Positions 1-8,065 of a stretch of DNA of 23,232 bases are shown here, piece after piece; the first letter of the stretch is position 1, and every line of letters begins with the position of its first letter. The translations under genes and the position numbers were made by a program. Source of the stretch: an uncultured Veillonella sp. (GTDB lineage: Bacteria > Bacillota > Negativicutes > Veillonellales > Veillonellaceae); the NCBI GenBank assembly GCA_934202215.1, contig CAKPXR010000022.1:1-23232 (forward strand). The letters are read 5' to 3'. The notes beneath the pieces were generated by a model. The model was not told where the DNA came from and did no database searches. It saw only the letters and a list, made by a program, of their open reading frames with translations.

Positions 1-2
1 AT

Positions 3-401
3 ATGAAAACGATTAGTACAGGTAAAGCATTTAATGAATTAGATTCAAAGGAGCTTGGAAAATGGGGCGAACGGGTGGCCATTAAATATATTGAAAAGAT
101 CGGCCTTACAGTAGTAGATACGAATTATAGAACCCGGTTAGGTGAAATTGATATCATTGCCAAACGTGATTTAATCTATCATTTTATTGAAATTAAAGCC
201 CGCCGTGGAATGCAACATGGATTGGCTCGTGAAGCGGTGACAAAGAAGAAACAAAAGCATATAAAACGGGCGGCCATGTTATTTCTATATGATTTACATC
301 AAAAAAGACGGCGCTGGAAAGAGTTATCCTTTGATGTAATCGAAGTGTACTTACATGAAGACTTTCAAAGTTCTATTCATTATTTACCACAGTGTTTTTA
401 G
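3..401 (+). CDS. yraN: YraN/UPF0102 family endonuclease-like protein (start uncertain at window edge)
   Basis: This is a small 132-residue protein of the YraN (UPF0102) family, which has a restriction-endonuclease-like fold; its cellular role is poorly defined. The family core is visible. A helix with GKWGERVAIKYIEK (about 19-32) is followed by GEIDIIAKRD and then HFIEIKARR. Together these give the E-x-D ... E-x-K arrangement of nuclease-type active sites. The C-terminus ends in a short beta-rich stretch. The length matches the family's usual 115-130 residues. The ATG at position 3 gives a plausible N-terminus, but the frame is open to the window edge and no ribosome binding site can be seen, so an earlier start cannot be excluded. 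The stop lies 11 bases before the yifB start. A position in front of yifB-dprA is common in Bacillota and fits a DNA-processing role, but that role is inferred only. Confidence 0.85.
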   Translation: MKTISTGKAFNELDSKELGKWGERVAIKYIEKIGLTVVDTNYRTRLGEIDIIAKRDLIYHFIEIKARRGMQHGLAREAVTKKKQKHIKRAAMLFLYDLHQKRRRWKELSFDVIEVYLHEDFQSSIHYLPQCF

Positions 402-412
402 AGAGGTTGCCT

Positions 413-2050
413 ATGTATGCAAAACTATATGGAGCCACTTTACATGGCATAGATGGATGCATTATTACAGTGGAAGTTGATATATCTCAAGGATTACCTG
501 TCTTTGACATTGTAGGATTACCCAATCAATCGGTTAAGGAAGCTCGTGAACGTGTACGGGCAGCCATTAAAAATAGCGGCTATGAATTTCCTATGAGACG
601 TATTGTAGTAAATCTAGCACCTGCTACGATTCGTAAAAGTAGTGCAGGACTCGATTTAGCTATTGCTTTAGGGGTTCTGTTTGCATCGAAACAGATAAAG
701 GGGCGTAAAGCTAATATATCTGATTTATTAAGTAACAGTCTGTTTATGGGAGAGCTAGCTTTAGATGGCTCACTATTACCAACCTTTGGCACATTGGCTA
801 TGTCCCTTGCAGGCTTAGATTCTAATTATTCTACTATATTTACAAGTGTTGAAAATGGTCATAATTTAAAAGCCATACCAAAGATTACCGTTTATGGGAA
901 ATCTTCATTACTACATATTATTTCTATTTTAGAGAAACTAGCAAAATCAAAGTACCATAAAGGAAAGAAAGGTACTATTAACGAATCTACAAGCTCAAGA
1001 AATCAAAACTATAATCAATCAGTGGAATTGTTAGAGTCATATGAACCTGTAGATTATATAAATGAAAATAGTTGTGTAGATACAGGATCTAATGAAACAT
1101 ATACAGTTGATTTTAGTGATGTACAGGGGCAAGAGCTTGGAAAACGGGCTATGCTCATCAGTGCTGCAGGTCATCATCATTGTATTATGATAGGTCCACC
1201 AGGTGGTGGTAAAACGATGATGGCTGAACGATTGCCAACCATATTACCACCTATGACATGGAATGAAATAATAGAGGTGAGTCGTATACAAGACGTAATA
1301 AGATTATTAGGGGATTTGGGATTGGTTACAACTCGCCCCTTTAGACATCCCCATCATACTGCAACTTTAGCGAGTATGGTAGGCGGCGGTATTCAAGGTC
1401 GACCTGGTGAGGTGACACTTGCCCATGGTGGTGTTCTATTTATGGATGAAGCCCCTGAATTTCAACGTCAAGTTATCGATGCTCTAAGGCAACCTTTAGA
1501 ATCACGTACAATTACTATCAATCGATCTCAAGGTAATTACATATATCCTGCCGATTTTATTTGTATCTTAGCGGCTAATCCATGTCCTTGTGGATATTAT
1601 CATGATTCTCATAAAGAGTGCGTATGTACGGAAACAATGGTTAAAAATTATCAGCAACGATTATCTGGGCCTATTATGGATCGCATCGATTTACACATAC
1701 CTGTTGAAAGGCCTACATTAGAACAATTATTAGATACTTCGGCGTCAACGATGACTAGTGAAAGTATGAGGGAGCAAGTTGTTATGGCGACTTCCATGCA
1801 ACAGAAACGGTATGAAGGCCTAGATTTTAGCTCTAATGGAGCCGTACCGCATAAGGCCATAAGTGAGCTTTGCCATATTACTGATAAGGCTTGGAGTGTA
1901 CTCGGTAATATATTTGATCATTTTCATTTAAGTGGGCGTGCGTTTGACCGCATTTTAAAGGTGTCTCGAACCATAGCTGATTTAGAAGGAAATGAAAAGG
2001 TAGAACCACATCATATTTCCGAAGCAATGTTATTTAGAATTGGAAAATAG
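413..2050 (+). CDS. yifB: YifB/ComM-like AAA+ ATPase (Mg-chelatase-like)
   Basis: This is a 545-residue AAA+ ATPase of the YifB/ComM family. In Gram-negative competent bacteria ComM is a hexameric helicase that drives branch migration during integration of transforming DNA. The N-terminal ChlI/Lon-S5-like domain spans about 1-175 (DIVGLPNQSVKEARERVRAA at 32-51). The ATPase has Walker A GPPGGGKT at 261-268 and Walker B VLFMDEAPEF at 341-350. A cysteine cluster NPCPCG ... CVC lies near 389-405, the sensor region GPIMDRIDLHIP near 419-430, and the Mg-chelatase C-terminal helical domain follows. I chose the ATG at 413 because GAGAGG sits at 401-406. An in-frame GTG at 392 overlaps yraN and lacks such a site. 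The linker at about 178-232 is long, polar and low in conserved features, making the protein longer than the usual ~505 residues. It is followed 8 bases later by dprA, which supports a transformation role. The family is certain; the ComM function is inferred. Confidence 0.93.
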   Translation: MYAKLYGATLHGIDGCIITVEVDISQGLPVFDIVGLPNQSVKEARERVRAAIKNSGYEFPMRRIVVNLAPATIRKSSAGLDLAIALGVLFASKQIKGRKANISDLLSNSLFMGELALDGSLLPTFGTLAMSLAGLDSNYSTIFTSVENGHNLKAIPKITVYGKSSLLHIISILEKLAKSKYHKGKKGTINESTSSRNQNYNQSVELLESYEPVDYINENSCVDTGSNETYTVDFSDVQGQELGKRAMLISAAGHHHCIMIGPPGGGKTMMAERLPTILPPMTWNEIIEVSRIQDVIRLLGDLGLVTTRPFRHPHHTATLASMVGGGIQGRPGEVTLAHGGVLFMDEAPEFQRQVIDALRQPLESRTITINRSQGNYIYPADFICILAANPCPCGYYHDSHKECVCTETMVKNYQQRLSGPIMDRIDLHIPVERPTLEQLLDTSASTMTSESMREQVVMATSMQQKRYEGLDFSSNGAVPHKAISELCHITDKAWSVLGNIFDHFHLSGRAFDRILKVSRTIADLEGNEKVEPHHISEAMLFRIGK

Positions 2051-2058
2051 GTGATACT

Positions 2059-3285
2059 ATGACTAGATATGACGACAACATTTATATTGCAGGTTTACAA
2101 AGTTTATATAATATAGGGGCTACGTATGTAAGACGGTTTGTAGAAGACTTTGGCTCTCCTTATGATGCATGGAACGCCGTTAAAGATGTGGGGAATTTAC
2201 AGGGGTATACATATATTTCTGTAGGAGATAAACGTGCTATTGCAGCATCAGCTAAAGATGAAAAACTAGATTATATTATTCAAAAGCTAGACGAATATAA
2301 AATGGATGTTACGTCCTTTATAGATAAAGACTTTCCATCTATGTTAAACCAAATATATAATCCTCCAGCTATATTATTTATGAGAGGTAATCGAGCTCTA
2401 TTAGATAAAAGATTAAACCGGATTGCCATTGTAGGGGCGCGACGATGTTCACTATATGGTCGGAATGTGGCGAGAATGTTAGGAAAAGAACTGGGTAAAT
2501 ATAGTACTATAATTGTGAGTGGCGGTGCTCGCGGCATCGATTCGCATGGTCATGAAGGACTACTAGCAAGTCAGGGGTATGGCATTGTCGTTATGGGATG
2601 TGGATTAGATATTGTATATCCTAGAGAGAATTCAAAACTATTTGATAGAATACTGGCTAATAATGGCTTACTCGTATCTGAATATCCTCCAGGCACACCG
2701 CCATCTGCTAAACATTTTCCTGCACGCAACCGTATTATTAGTGGACTTAGTCGAGGTGTCATTGTAGTAGAGGCCAAGTCTAGTAGTGGCTCTTTAATTA
2801 CAGCAGATATGGCTGTTAGTGAAGGTCGTGATGTATTTGTAGTACCTTGTAATCTATTAGATCATACAGCAGATGGTAATAAATTCCTTATGCGAAATGG
2901 TGCTTATGTATTGACTGGATATGAGGATATAGTTGAACAATATCATTTAATATTGCGTAACTTTTTCTCGAAAGAAGAGAGACTTTTACAGTCAAAGAAA
3001 ATAGAAAATAAAAATGTTAAAGAAGAAGATTCATTAAGTAACACATGTAAGGGTGTTGATAGTCATGGCTCGTCTATGTTAAGCTTTAGTTTGGATAAGA
3101 GTTTAATCTTGAGTGAAATACCTCATGATCGATGTATCACTGTTAGTGATATTTTGAAAGCAACTCATATTCCATTACAACAACTGCAGCCCTTATTACT
3201 TGAGTTAGAGTTAGAAGGGGCTATAGAGCATCAACCGCCGAGAGGCTATATTAATATGACTAGGAGTGATATACTTGTCCATTAA
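2059..3285 (+). CDS. dprA: DNA processing protein DprA (Smf)
   Basis: DprA binds incoming single-stranded DNA during natural transformation, protects it and loads RecA. The 408-residue protein has three parts. An N-terminal SAM/helix-hairpin-helix-like region covers about 1-90. The Rossmann-type core has IAIVGARRCSLYG (122-134), SGGARGIDSHGHEG (154-167), VVMGCGLDIVYPREN (177-191), SEYPPGTPPSAKHFPARNRI (207-226) and the SSSGSLITA patch (241-249). A winged-helix C-terminal domain covers about 345-400. A polar linker (about 305-340) joins the last two parts. All hallmark motifs of the lysine-decarboxylase-like fold are intact, so it should be functional. The ATG at 2059 has AGGTGA four bases upstream. 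The gene lies between yifB and topA and its 3' end overlaps the likely topA start. DprA also occurs in species that are not transformable, so competence is supported rather than proven. Confidence 0.96.
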   Translation: MTRYDDNIYIAGLQSLYNIGATYVRRFVEDFGSPYDAWNAVKDVGNLQGYTYISVGDKRAIAASAKDEKLDYIIQKLDEYKMDVTSFIDKDFPSMLNQIYNPPAILFMRGNRALLDKRLNRIAIVGARRCSLYGRNVARMLGKELGKYSTIIVSGGARGIDSHGHEGLLASQGYGIVVMGCGLDIVYPRENSKLFDRILANNGLLVSEYPPGTPPSAKHFPARNRIISGLSRGVIVVEAKSSSGSLITADMAVSEGRDVFVVPCNLLDHTADGNKFLMRNGAYVLTGYEDIVEQYHLILRNFFSKEERLLQSKKIENKNVKEEDSLSNTCKGVDSHGSSMLSFSLDKSLILSEIPHDRCITVSDILKATHIPLQQLQPLLLELELEGAIEHQPPRGYINMTRSDILVH

Positions 3286-5644
3286 ACGATCTATCGTTAT
3301 TGGCGAGCCAAAAGCAGCTAGTACTAGTAAAGAAACAAAAAAGAAAAGTACTACAAAAGAGAGTACTACGATAAAACGTAAGGTTGCCAAAGAGGCTCTT
3401 ACTCCTATGGGGATTGTACGGGACAAGTCTGTGTTACAAACCTCTGTGCCACCAGAGCAACGGGAACCTCGTGTATATAATCCTGAAGGCAAAGTATTGG
3501 TTATCGTAGAATCTCCTGCTAAATCTAAAACAATTGAAAAATTCTTAGGTCCAAACTATGTAGTAAAAGCAAGTATGGGCCACCTACGAGATTTGCCTAA
3601 ATCTCAAATGGGTATTGATATAGAGCATGGCTTTACACCGCGTTATAGCAATCTAGTAACCCGTAAAAAGGTTATTGATGAACTTGTTTCCTATGCTGAT
3701 GAAAGCAGTGCCGTATTACTCGCAACTGACCCTGACCGCGAAGGGGAAGCTATTTCATGGCATTTGGCGTACATTCTTAATGTAGATCCTACGTCTACAT
3801 GCCGTATTACCTTTAACGAGATTACTAAAAATGCCGTTGCAGAGGCCTTAGAATCTCCACGGACTATCGATATGAACATGGTAGATGCTCAACAAGCACG
3901 CCGTGTGTTAGACCGTATCGTAGGTTATAAATTGAGTCCACTATTATGGAAAAAGGTTTGTAAGGGCCTTAGTGCAGGTCGTGTACAGTCCGTTGCTGTT
4001 CGTCTCATCTGTGAACGAGAACGAGAAATTCAAGCCTTTGTGCCACAAGAATATTGGACTATTGAAGGAAATTTTGAAACGCCTAAAAAAGAGTCTTTCA
4101 AAGCCGAATTAACTCATATTAAAGGCGAGAAAATAGATATTACTACTGAAAAAGATGCACAAGCCGTTGTCGATGCCATAGGCAGTGCCGATGCAGTAGT
4201 AACGAATGTAGAAAAACGTAAGCGCTCCCGTAAAGCGGCACCACCATTTACAACATCTACGCTGCAACAGGATGGTGTTCGTAAGTTGAACTTTGGTGCA
4301 AAGCGTACCATGATGATTGCTCAACATTTGTATGAAGGTTTAGAAATCGGTTCCTATGGTCATGTAGGTTTGATTACATATATGCGTACAGACTCTACGC
4401 GTATCTCTAAAGAGATGCAGGTCATGGCTAAGGACTATATTATTCGTAACTATGGTGAAGATTATTATCCATCTAAACCTAATATGTACGGTGCTAAAGG
4501 TTCTGCTCAAGACGCCCATGAAGCGATTCGTCCTACATCATTAGAGTTAATACCAAAAATGGTAGAACCATTCTTGAGCCGTGATGAGCTTAAGTTATAT
4601 ACATTGATTTGGAATCGTTTTATGGCGAGTCAAATGGCACCACAACAAAACGAATCTACTACTATTGAATTGCTTGTTCATGATGATTACACATTTAAAG
4701 CGACAGGTTCTCGTGTGATTTTCCCTGGTTTCAGTGCTGTCTATGAAGATACGAAAAAAGAGGATGTTCCTCAATTGCCAGCTCTGAAGAAAAATGATGT
4801 TGCTCATACAGTAGAGGTATTGCCTGAACAACACTTCACACAACCACCTCCACGTTATTCAGAGGCGAGCCTCATCAAAACATTAGAAGAGCTTGGTATT
4901 GGTCGTCCAAGTACATACGCTCCAATTCTTGATACAATCGTAAGCCGTAACTATGTAGAAAATACGAATAAACAATTCGTTCCTACAGAGCTAGGCTTTG
5001 TAGTGGTTGATTTCTTGATAGCATACTTTGAAAAAATCATCAATACAAGTTTTACCCGTGATCTTGAAGAAGAGCTTGATGCTATTGCATCTGGTAAGGA
5101 TACATATCTAAAGGTATTGTCTGATTTCTATGAAGTATTCGGTAAAGAACTCGAAGATGCGAGCGATGTAGATCGTATTGAAATTGCATCTATGGAAAGT
5201 GATGAAACGTGCGAACTCTGTCATAGCCCAATGGTATATAAATTTGGTCGCTATGGTAAGTTTCTTGCCTGTTCTAACTTCCCAGAATGTAAGAATACTA
5301 AACCTATTACGGTAGGGACGGGTGTAACTTGCCCTAAATGTAAAGAAGGGGAAATCGTAGAACGTAAATCTCGTCGAGGACGTTTGTTCTATGGTTGTAA
5401 CCGTTATCCACAATGTGATTTCACATTATGGGATAAACCAACCCATGAATTCTGTGATACATGTGGTTCTATTATGGTTGAAAAGACATATAAAAATGGG
5501 ACGACTAAGAAATTCTGCTCCAATGAAACGTGTCCAACTCGACCTCCAAAGAAAACTAGAAAGAAAAAGAGCGAAGCTAGTGAAGAAACTGTAAAAGAAT
5601 CTAAGAAGTCTAGCAAAGCTAACGAGGAAACAACAGTTGAATAA
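3275..5644 (+). CDS. topA: DNA topoisomerase I (type IA)
   Basis: Topoisomerase I relaxes negative supercoils by cutting one strand and forming a 5'-phosphotyrosine link. The Toprim domain begins with [19 protein letters not shown], and its acidic DPDREGEA motif starts at residue 152. The catalytic tyrosine is in YMRTDST at residue 369. HEAIRPT and the [10 protein letters not shown] motif follow. Three C-terminal four-cysteine zinc modules start near residues 646, 686 and 727, then a lysine-rich tail ends the protein. The likely start is TTG at 3275 (789 residues), because AGGAG at 3262-3266 is eight bases upstream. A GTG at 3266 would overlap its own ribosome binding site. This start overlaps dprA by 11 bases. 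About 75 Lys/Ser/Thr-rich residues precede the Toprim core, which is unusual for the family and leaves a downstream start possible, for example TTG near 3499. The 3' end overlaps trmFO. Confidence 0.95.
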   Translation: MSIKRSIVIGEPKAASTSKETKKKSTTKESTTIKRKVAKEALTPMGIVRDKSVLQTSVPPEQREPRVYNPEGKVLVIVESPAKSKTIEKFLGPNYVVKASMGHLRDLPKSQMGIDIEHGFTPRYSNLVTRKKVIDELVSYADESSAVLLATDPDREGEAISWHLAYILNVDPTSTCRITFNEITKNAVAEALESPRTIDMNMVDAQQARRVLDRIVGYKLSPLLWKKVCKGLSAGRVQSVAVRLICEREREIQAFVPQEYWTIEGNFETPKKESFKAELTHIKGEKIDITTEKDAQAVVDAIGSADAVVTNVEKRKRSRKAAPPFTTSTLQQDGVRKLNFGAKRTMMIAQHLYEGLEIGSYGHVGLITYMRTDSTRISKEMQVMAKDYIIRNYGEDYYPSKPNMYGAKGSAQDAHEAIRPTSLELIPKMVEPFLSRDELKLYTLIWNRFMASQMAPQQNESTTIELLVHDDYTFKATGSRVIFPGFSAVYEDTKKEDVPQLPALKKNDVAHTVEVLPEQHFTQPPPRYSEASLIKTLEELGIGRPSTYAPILDTIVSRNYVENTNKQFVPTELGFVVVDFLIAYFEKIINTSFTRDLEEELDAIASGKDTYLKVLSDFYEVFGKELEDASDVDRIEIASMESDETCELCHSPMVYKFGRYGKFLACSNFPECKNTKPITVGTGVTCPKCKEGEIVERKSRRGRLFYGCNRYPQCDFTLWDKPTHEFCDTCGSIMVEKTYKNGTTKKFCSNETCPTRPPKKTRKKKSEASEETVKESKKSSKANEETTVE

Positions 5645-6953
5645 TAAAAATGTTAATGTTATTGGTGCAGGTCTAGCTGGTTCTGAGGCGGCATGGCAGC
5701 TTGCCAACCGAGGTATTCATGTAGACTTATATGAAATGCGCCCAGTTAAGAGCTCTCCTGCGCACCAAACAGATCAATTTGCAGAGCTCGTATGTAGTAA
5801 TTCCTTACGTGCTGGCAATATTGAAAATACGGTAGGTCTTTTGAAAGAAGAGATGCGTCGTCTTGGCTCTATCATTATGGAATGTGCCGATGCGACAGCT
5901 GTTCCTGCCGGTGGTGCTTTAGCCGTTGATCGTCACCTATTTAGTGAAATGGTGACTGAAAAGGTAAAAGGCCACCCTAATATTACAGTGCACCACGAAG
6001 AGGTAACAGAGATTCCTGCTGAAGGTACTGTTATTTTCGCTTCTGGCCCTCTTACATCTGAAGCATTAGGTGATAAGATTAAAGAATTAACTGGTGAAAC
6101 AGGGTTTTACTTCTACGATGCAGCAGCACCTATTGTTATAGCAGAATCTTTGAATTATGATAAAGTATTTGCCGCTTCTCGTTATGATAAGGGCGGCGCA
6201 GATTATCTTAACTGTCCTATGACAGAGGAAGAATATAAAGCATTTTGGCATGAGCTTACAACGGCAGAAGCAGTACAACCAAAAGATTTTGAAAAAGAAA
6301 TCTATTTCGAAGGTTGTATGCCTGTAGAAATTATGGCTAGCCGTGGTGAAGATACATTGCGCTATGGACCTTTAAAACCAGTTGGTTTGGTGGATAAGCG
6401 TACCAATGAGGAGTCTTATGCAGTTGTTCAATTGCGTAAAGAAAATAAGGAAGGCACTATGTTTAACTTGGTAGGCTTCCAAACTCATTTAAAGTGGGGC
6501 GAACAAAAACGTGTATTTGGTATGATTCCAGGTCTTGAAAATGCAGAATTCGTTCGTTATGGTGTTATGCATCGTAATACGTATATCAATTCCCCCGAGT
6601 TGTTGAACCATGCATTCCAACTTCAAAAAGAACCGCGTTTATTCTTTGCGGGCCAAATGACAGGCGTAGAAGGTTATTTAGAATCTGCTGCTAGTGGTCT
6701 TATGGTAGGCTTACAAGTGGACCGTTATTTAGCAGAACGTTCATTTATAGACTTCCCTAAAACTACAGCTATTGGATCCCTTAGTCACTATATTTCTAAC
6801 TATGAAGGTTCTAACTTCCAACCTATGAATGTGAACTTTGGCATTATGGACCCATGGCCTCAAAAAATACGTAAGAAAAAAGAAAAAAATGCACTCATTG
6901 CTAATCGTGCATTAGAAGATCTAGATGCATTAAAAGCTAAAGAAAATTTATAA
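5637..6953 (+). CDS. trmFO: Folate/FAD-dependent tRNA (uracil-54-C5)-methyltransferase TrmFO
   Basis: TrmFO makes the conserved ribothymidine at position 54 of the tRNA T-loop, using methylene-tetrahydrofolate and reduced FAD instead of SAM. The 438-residue length matches the family. An N-terminal FAD-binding Rossmann motif [13 protein letters not shown] is followed by [20 protein letters not shown] and VCSNSLR. A C-terminal FAD signature [20 protein letters not shown] lies near residues 340-360. The start is a TTG at 5637 that overlaps the topA stop by eight bases, with GAGG at 5624-5627 as ribosome binding site, so translation is probably coupled to topA. The dprA-topA-trmFO order is widespread in Bacillota. 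Here the operon ends after trmFO at a strong terminator and does not continue into xerC-hslVU-codY as in Bacillus subtilis. Confidence 0.96.
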   Translation: MNNKNVNVIGAGLAGSEAAWQLANRGIHVDLYEMRPVKSSPAHQTDQFAELVCSNSLRAGNIENTVGLLKEEMRRLGSIIMECADATAVPAGGALAVDRHLFSEMVTEKVKGHPNITVHHEEVTEIPAEGTVIFASGPLTSEALGDKIKELTGETGFYFYDAAAPIVIAESLNYDKVFAASRYDKGGADYLNCPMTEEEYKAFWHELTTAEAVQPKDFEKEIYFEGCMPVEIMASRGEDTLRYGPLKPVGLVDKRTNEESYAVVQLRKENKEGTMFNLVGFQTHLKWGEQKRVFGMIPGLENAEFVRYGVMHRNTYINSPELLNHAFQLQKEPRLFFAGQMTGVEGYLESAASGLMVGLQVDRYLAERSFIDFPKTTAIGSLSHYISNYEGSNFQPMNVNFGIMDPWPQKIRKKKEKNALIANRALEDLDALKAKENL

Positions 6954-7011
6954 GCTTTGGTCTTATAAAATAAATTGCTCAATACTACATGAGTTTCTAA
7001 GACTTATAAAG

Positions 7012-7056
7012 AAAAATCCTTCATTCAAAGGGACACCGATGAATGAAGGATTTTTT
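7012..7056. terminator. Bidirectional rho-independent terminator between trmFO and lgt
   Basis: AAAAATCCTTCATTC at 7012-7026 pairs with its reverse complement at 7041-7055, a perfect 15-bp stem with a 14-base loop. The right arm runs into six T, and the left arm begins with five A. It can therefore stop transcripts from both convergent genes. Confidence 0.92.
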
Positions 7057-7087
7057 ATTCATAATATATGCTGCTTATTATATGAAA

Positions 7088-7912
7088 TTATTTACGTTTT
7101 TTTGTTTTAGGTGCTGTTTCTGTAGTTTCAAGTACAGGTTGGTTTTTCTTTTCTAAGTAGCCTAGATAGATAAATAGACAAATGCCTACGATGATAACAA
7201 TAAGACTAGTCATTTGAGCAGATTTTAAGCCTAGTGTTAAGTCTACATAGTCACCGCGTAAGAATTCGAGGAAGAATCTAGCTGTAGAGTAGAGAATGGC
7301 ATATAGTACGAACACTTGACCTTTAGCATGTTTAAAGGAGCTAAACAATAGAAGGGCCGCAAAGATAAGAATGTCGATTTGACCTTCCCAGATTTCGGCA
7401 GGCCATAATGGTTGATTGCCGTAAGTGCGATGTGCTAACGTGCTTTCAGGATAGAGAATACCAAAGTTACCACCTGTAGGATGACCAAAGGCATCGCCAT
7501 TTAAGAGGTTTGCCATACGCCCTACAGATTGAGCCAAGATCAACGCTGGTGCAAATAAATCAGCAAAGGCCCAGAAGTCGATATTGTTTTTACGTAAGTA
7601 CCAGTAGCCAGCAATGGTGCCTAATACAACGCCACCTTGGATGGCCATACCACCTTGCCATACAAAGGGAATTTCTAATAAATGATTGCCATAATAGTGC
7701 CAATCAAAGAAGAATACGTCCCATAATCTAGCACCGATGAGACCTGCTACGGCAACAGTAATGGAAAAATCGATGATGTGTTCATGCCATCCTCGACCGT
7801 CTTTTTTTAATAAAACATAGGCAACAGAGGCACCACAGATGATAGCCAAGGCTAACATGGCACCATAAGCCCTAATAGGGAAGTCACCTATAAAAAATAG
7901 ATATTGATGCAT
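7088..7912 (-). CDS. lgt: Prolipoprotein diacylglyceryl transferase
   Basis: Lgt transfers diacylglycerol from phosphatidylglycerol to the lipobox cysteine of prelipoproteins, the first step of lipoprotein maturation in the cytoplasmic membrane. The 274-residue protein has several hydrophobic spans, the family signature in the form GRMANLLNGDAFG (131-143; Arg132 matches the essential Arg of E. coli Lgt) and EFLRGD near 216-221, carrying the second conserved arginine. It ends in a short basic tail. Two positions deviate from the textbook family. The usual AIHGG is AIQGG (Gln92), and the usual HPTQLYE-like segment reads LWPAEIWE. Such changes are tolerated in several lineages (streptococci have Tyr at the first), so I expect an active enzyme. 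The ATG at 7910-7912 has AAGGAG seven bases upstream. It is divergent from the GH18 gene and has its own promoter. Confidence 0.93.
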   Translation of the reverse strand: MHQYLFFIGDFPIRAYGAMLALAIICGASVAYVLLKKDGRGWHEHIIDFSITVAVAGLIGARLWDVFFFDWHYYGNHLLEIPFVWQGGMAIQGGVVLGTIAGYWYLRKNNIDFWAFADLFAPALILAQSVGRMANLLNGDAFGHPTGGNFGILYPESTLAHRTYGNQPLWPAEIWEGQIDILIFAALLLFSSFKHAKGQVFVLYAILYSTARFFLEFLRGDYVDLTLGLKSAQMTSLIVIIVGICLFIYLGYLEKKNQPVLETTETAPKTKKRK

Positions 7913-7952
7913 ATAAAACTCCTTATGTAATAACTTGTATTGTATAAGGTAA

Positions 7953-7981
7953 ATTATAAATTACATGTACCCTTCATGCAA
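7953..7981 (-). promoter_or_regulatory. Candidate sigma-A-type promoter of lgt
   Basis: Read on the minus strand, TTGCAT (7981 to 7976) and TATAAT (7958 to 7953) are separated by exactly 17 bases. They lie about 40 bases upstream of the lgt start. The -10 box is perfect and the -35 box matches four of six positions. Confidence 0.7.
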
Positions 7982-7999
7982 CAACTGAGAGGAATTCTA

Positions 8000-8015
8000 T
8001 ATAATATGGTATAAT
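8000..8015 (+). promoter_or_regulatory. Candidate extended -10 promoter of the GH18 gene
   Basis: Two TATAAT hexamers lie at 8000-8005 and 8010-8015. The second is preceded by TG one base away (8007-8008), the extended -10 pattern that can work without a good -35. No strong -35 is present; CTGAGA at 7985-7990 is the best, with 19-base spacing. The following leader has a small palindrome of CCCC/GGGG at 8035-8047 before the AGGAG ribosome binding site at 8056-8060. Confidence 0.6.
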
Positions 8016-8065
8016 ATAGAAATTGAAATTATATCCCCTTTAAGGGGCTAGAGTTAGGAGAGTTC

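Noticed and set aside
392..412. The upstream GTG start for yifB
   Set aside because: It overlaps the end of yraN and lacks a ribosome binding site. The ATG at 413 has GAGAGG at good spacing and matches the family N-terminus MYAKLYGATLHGI-like.
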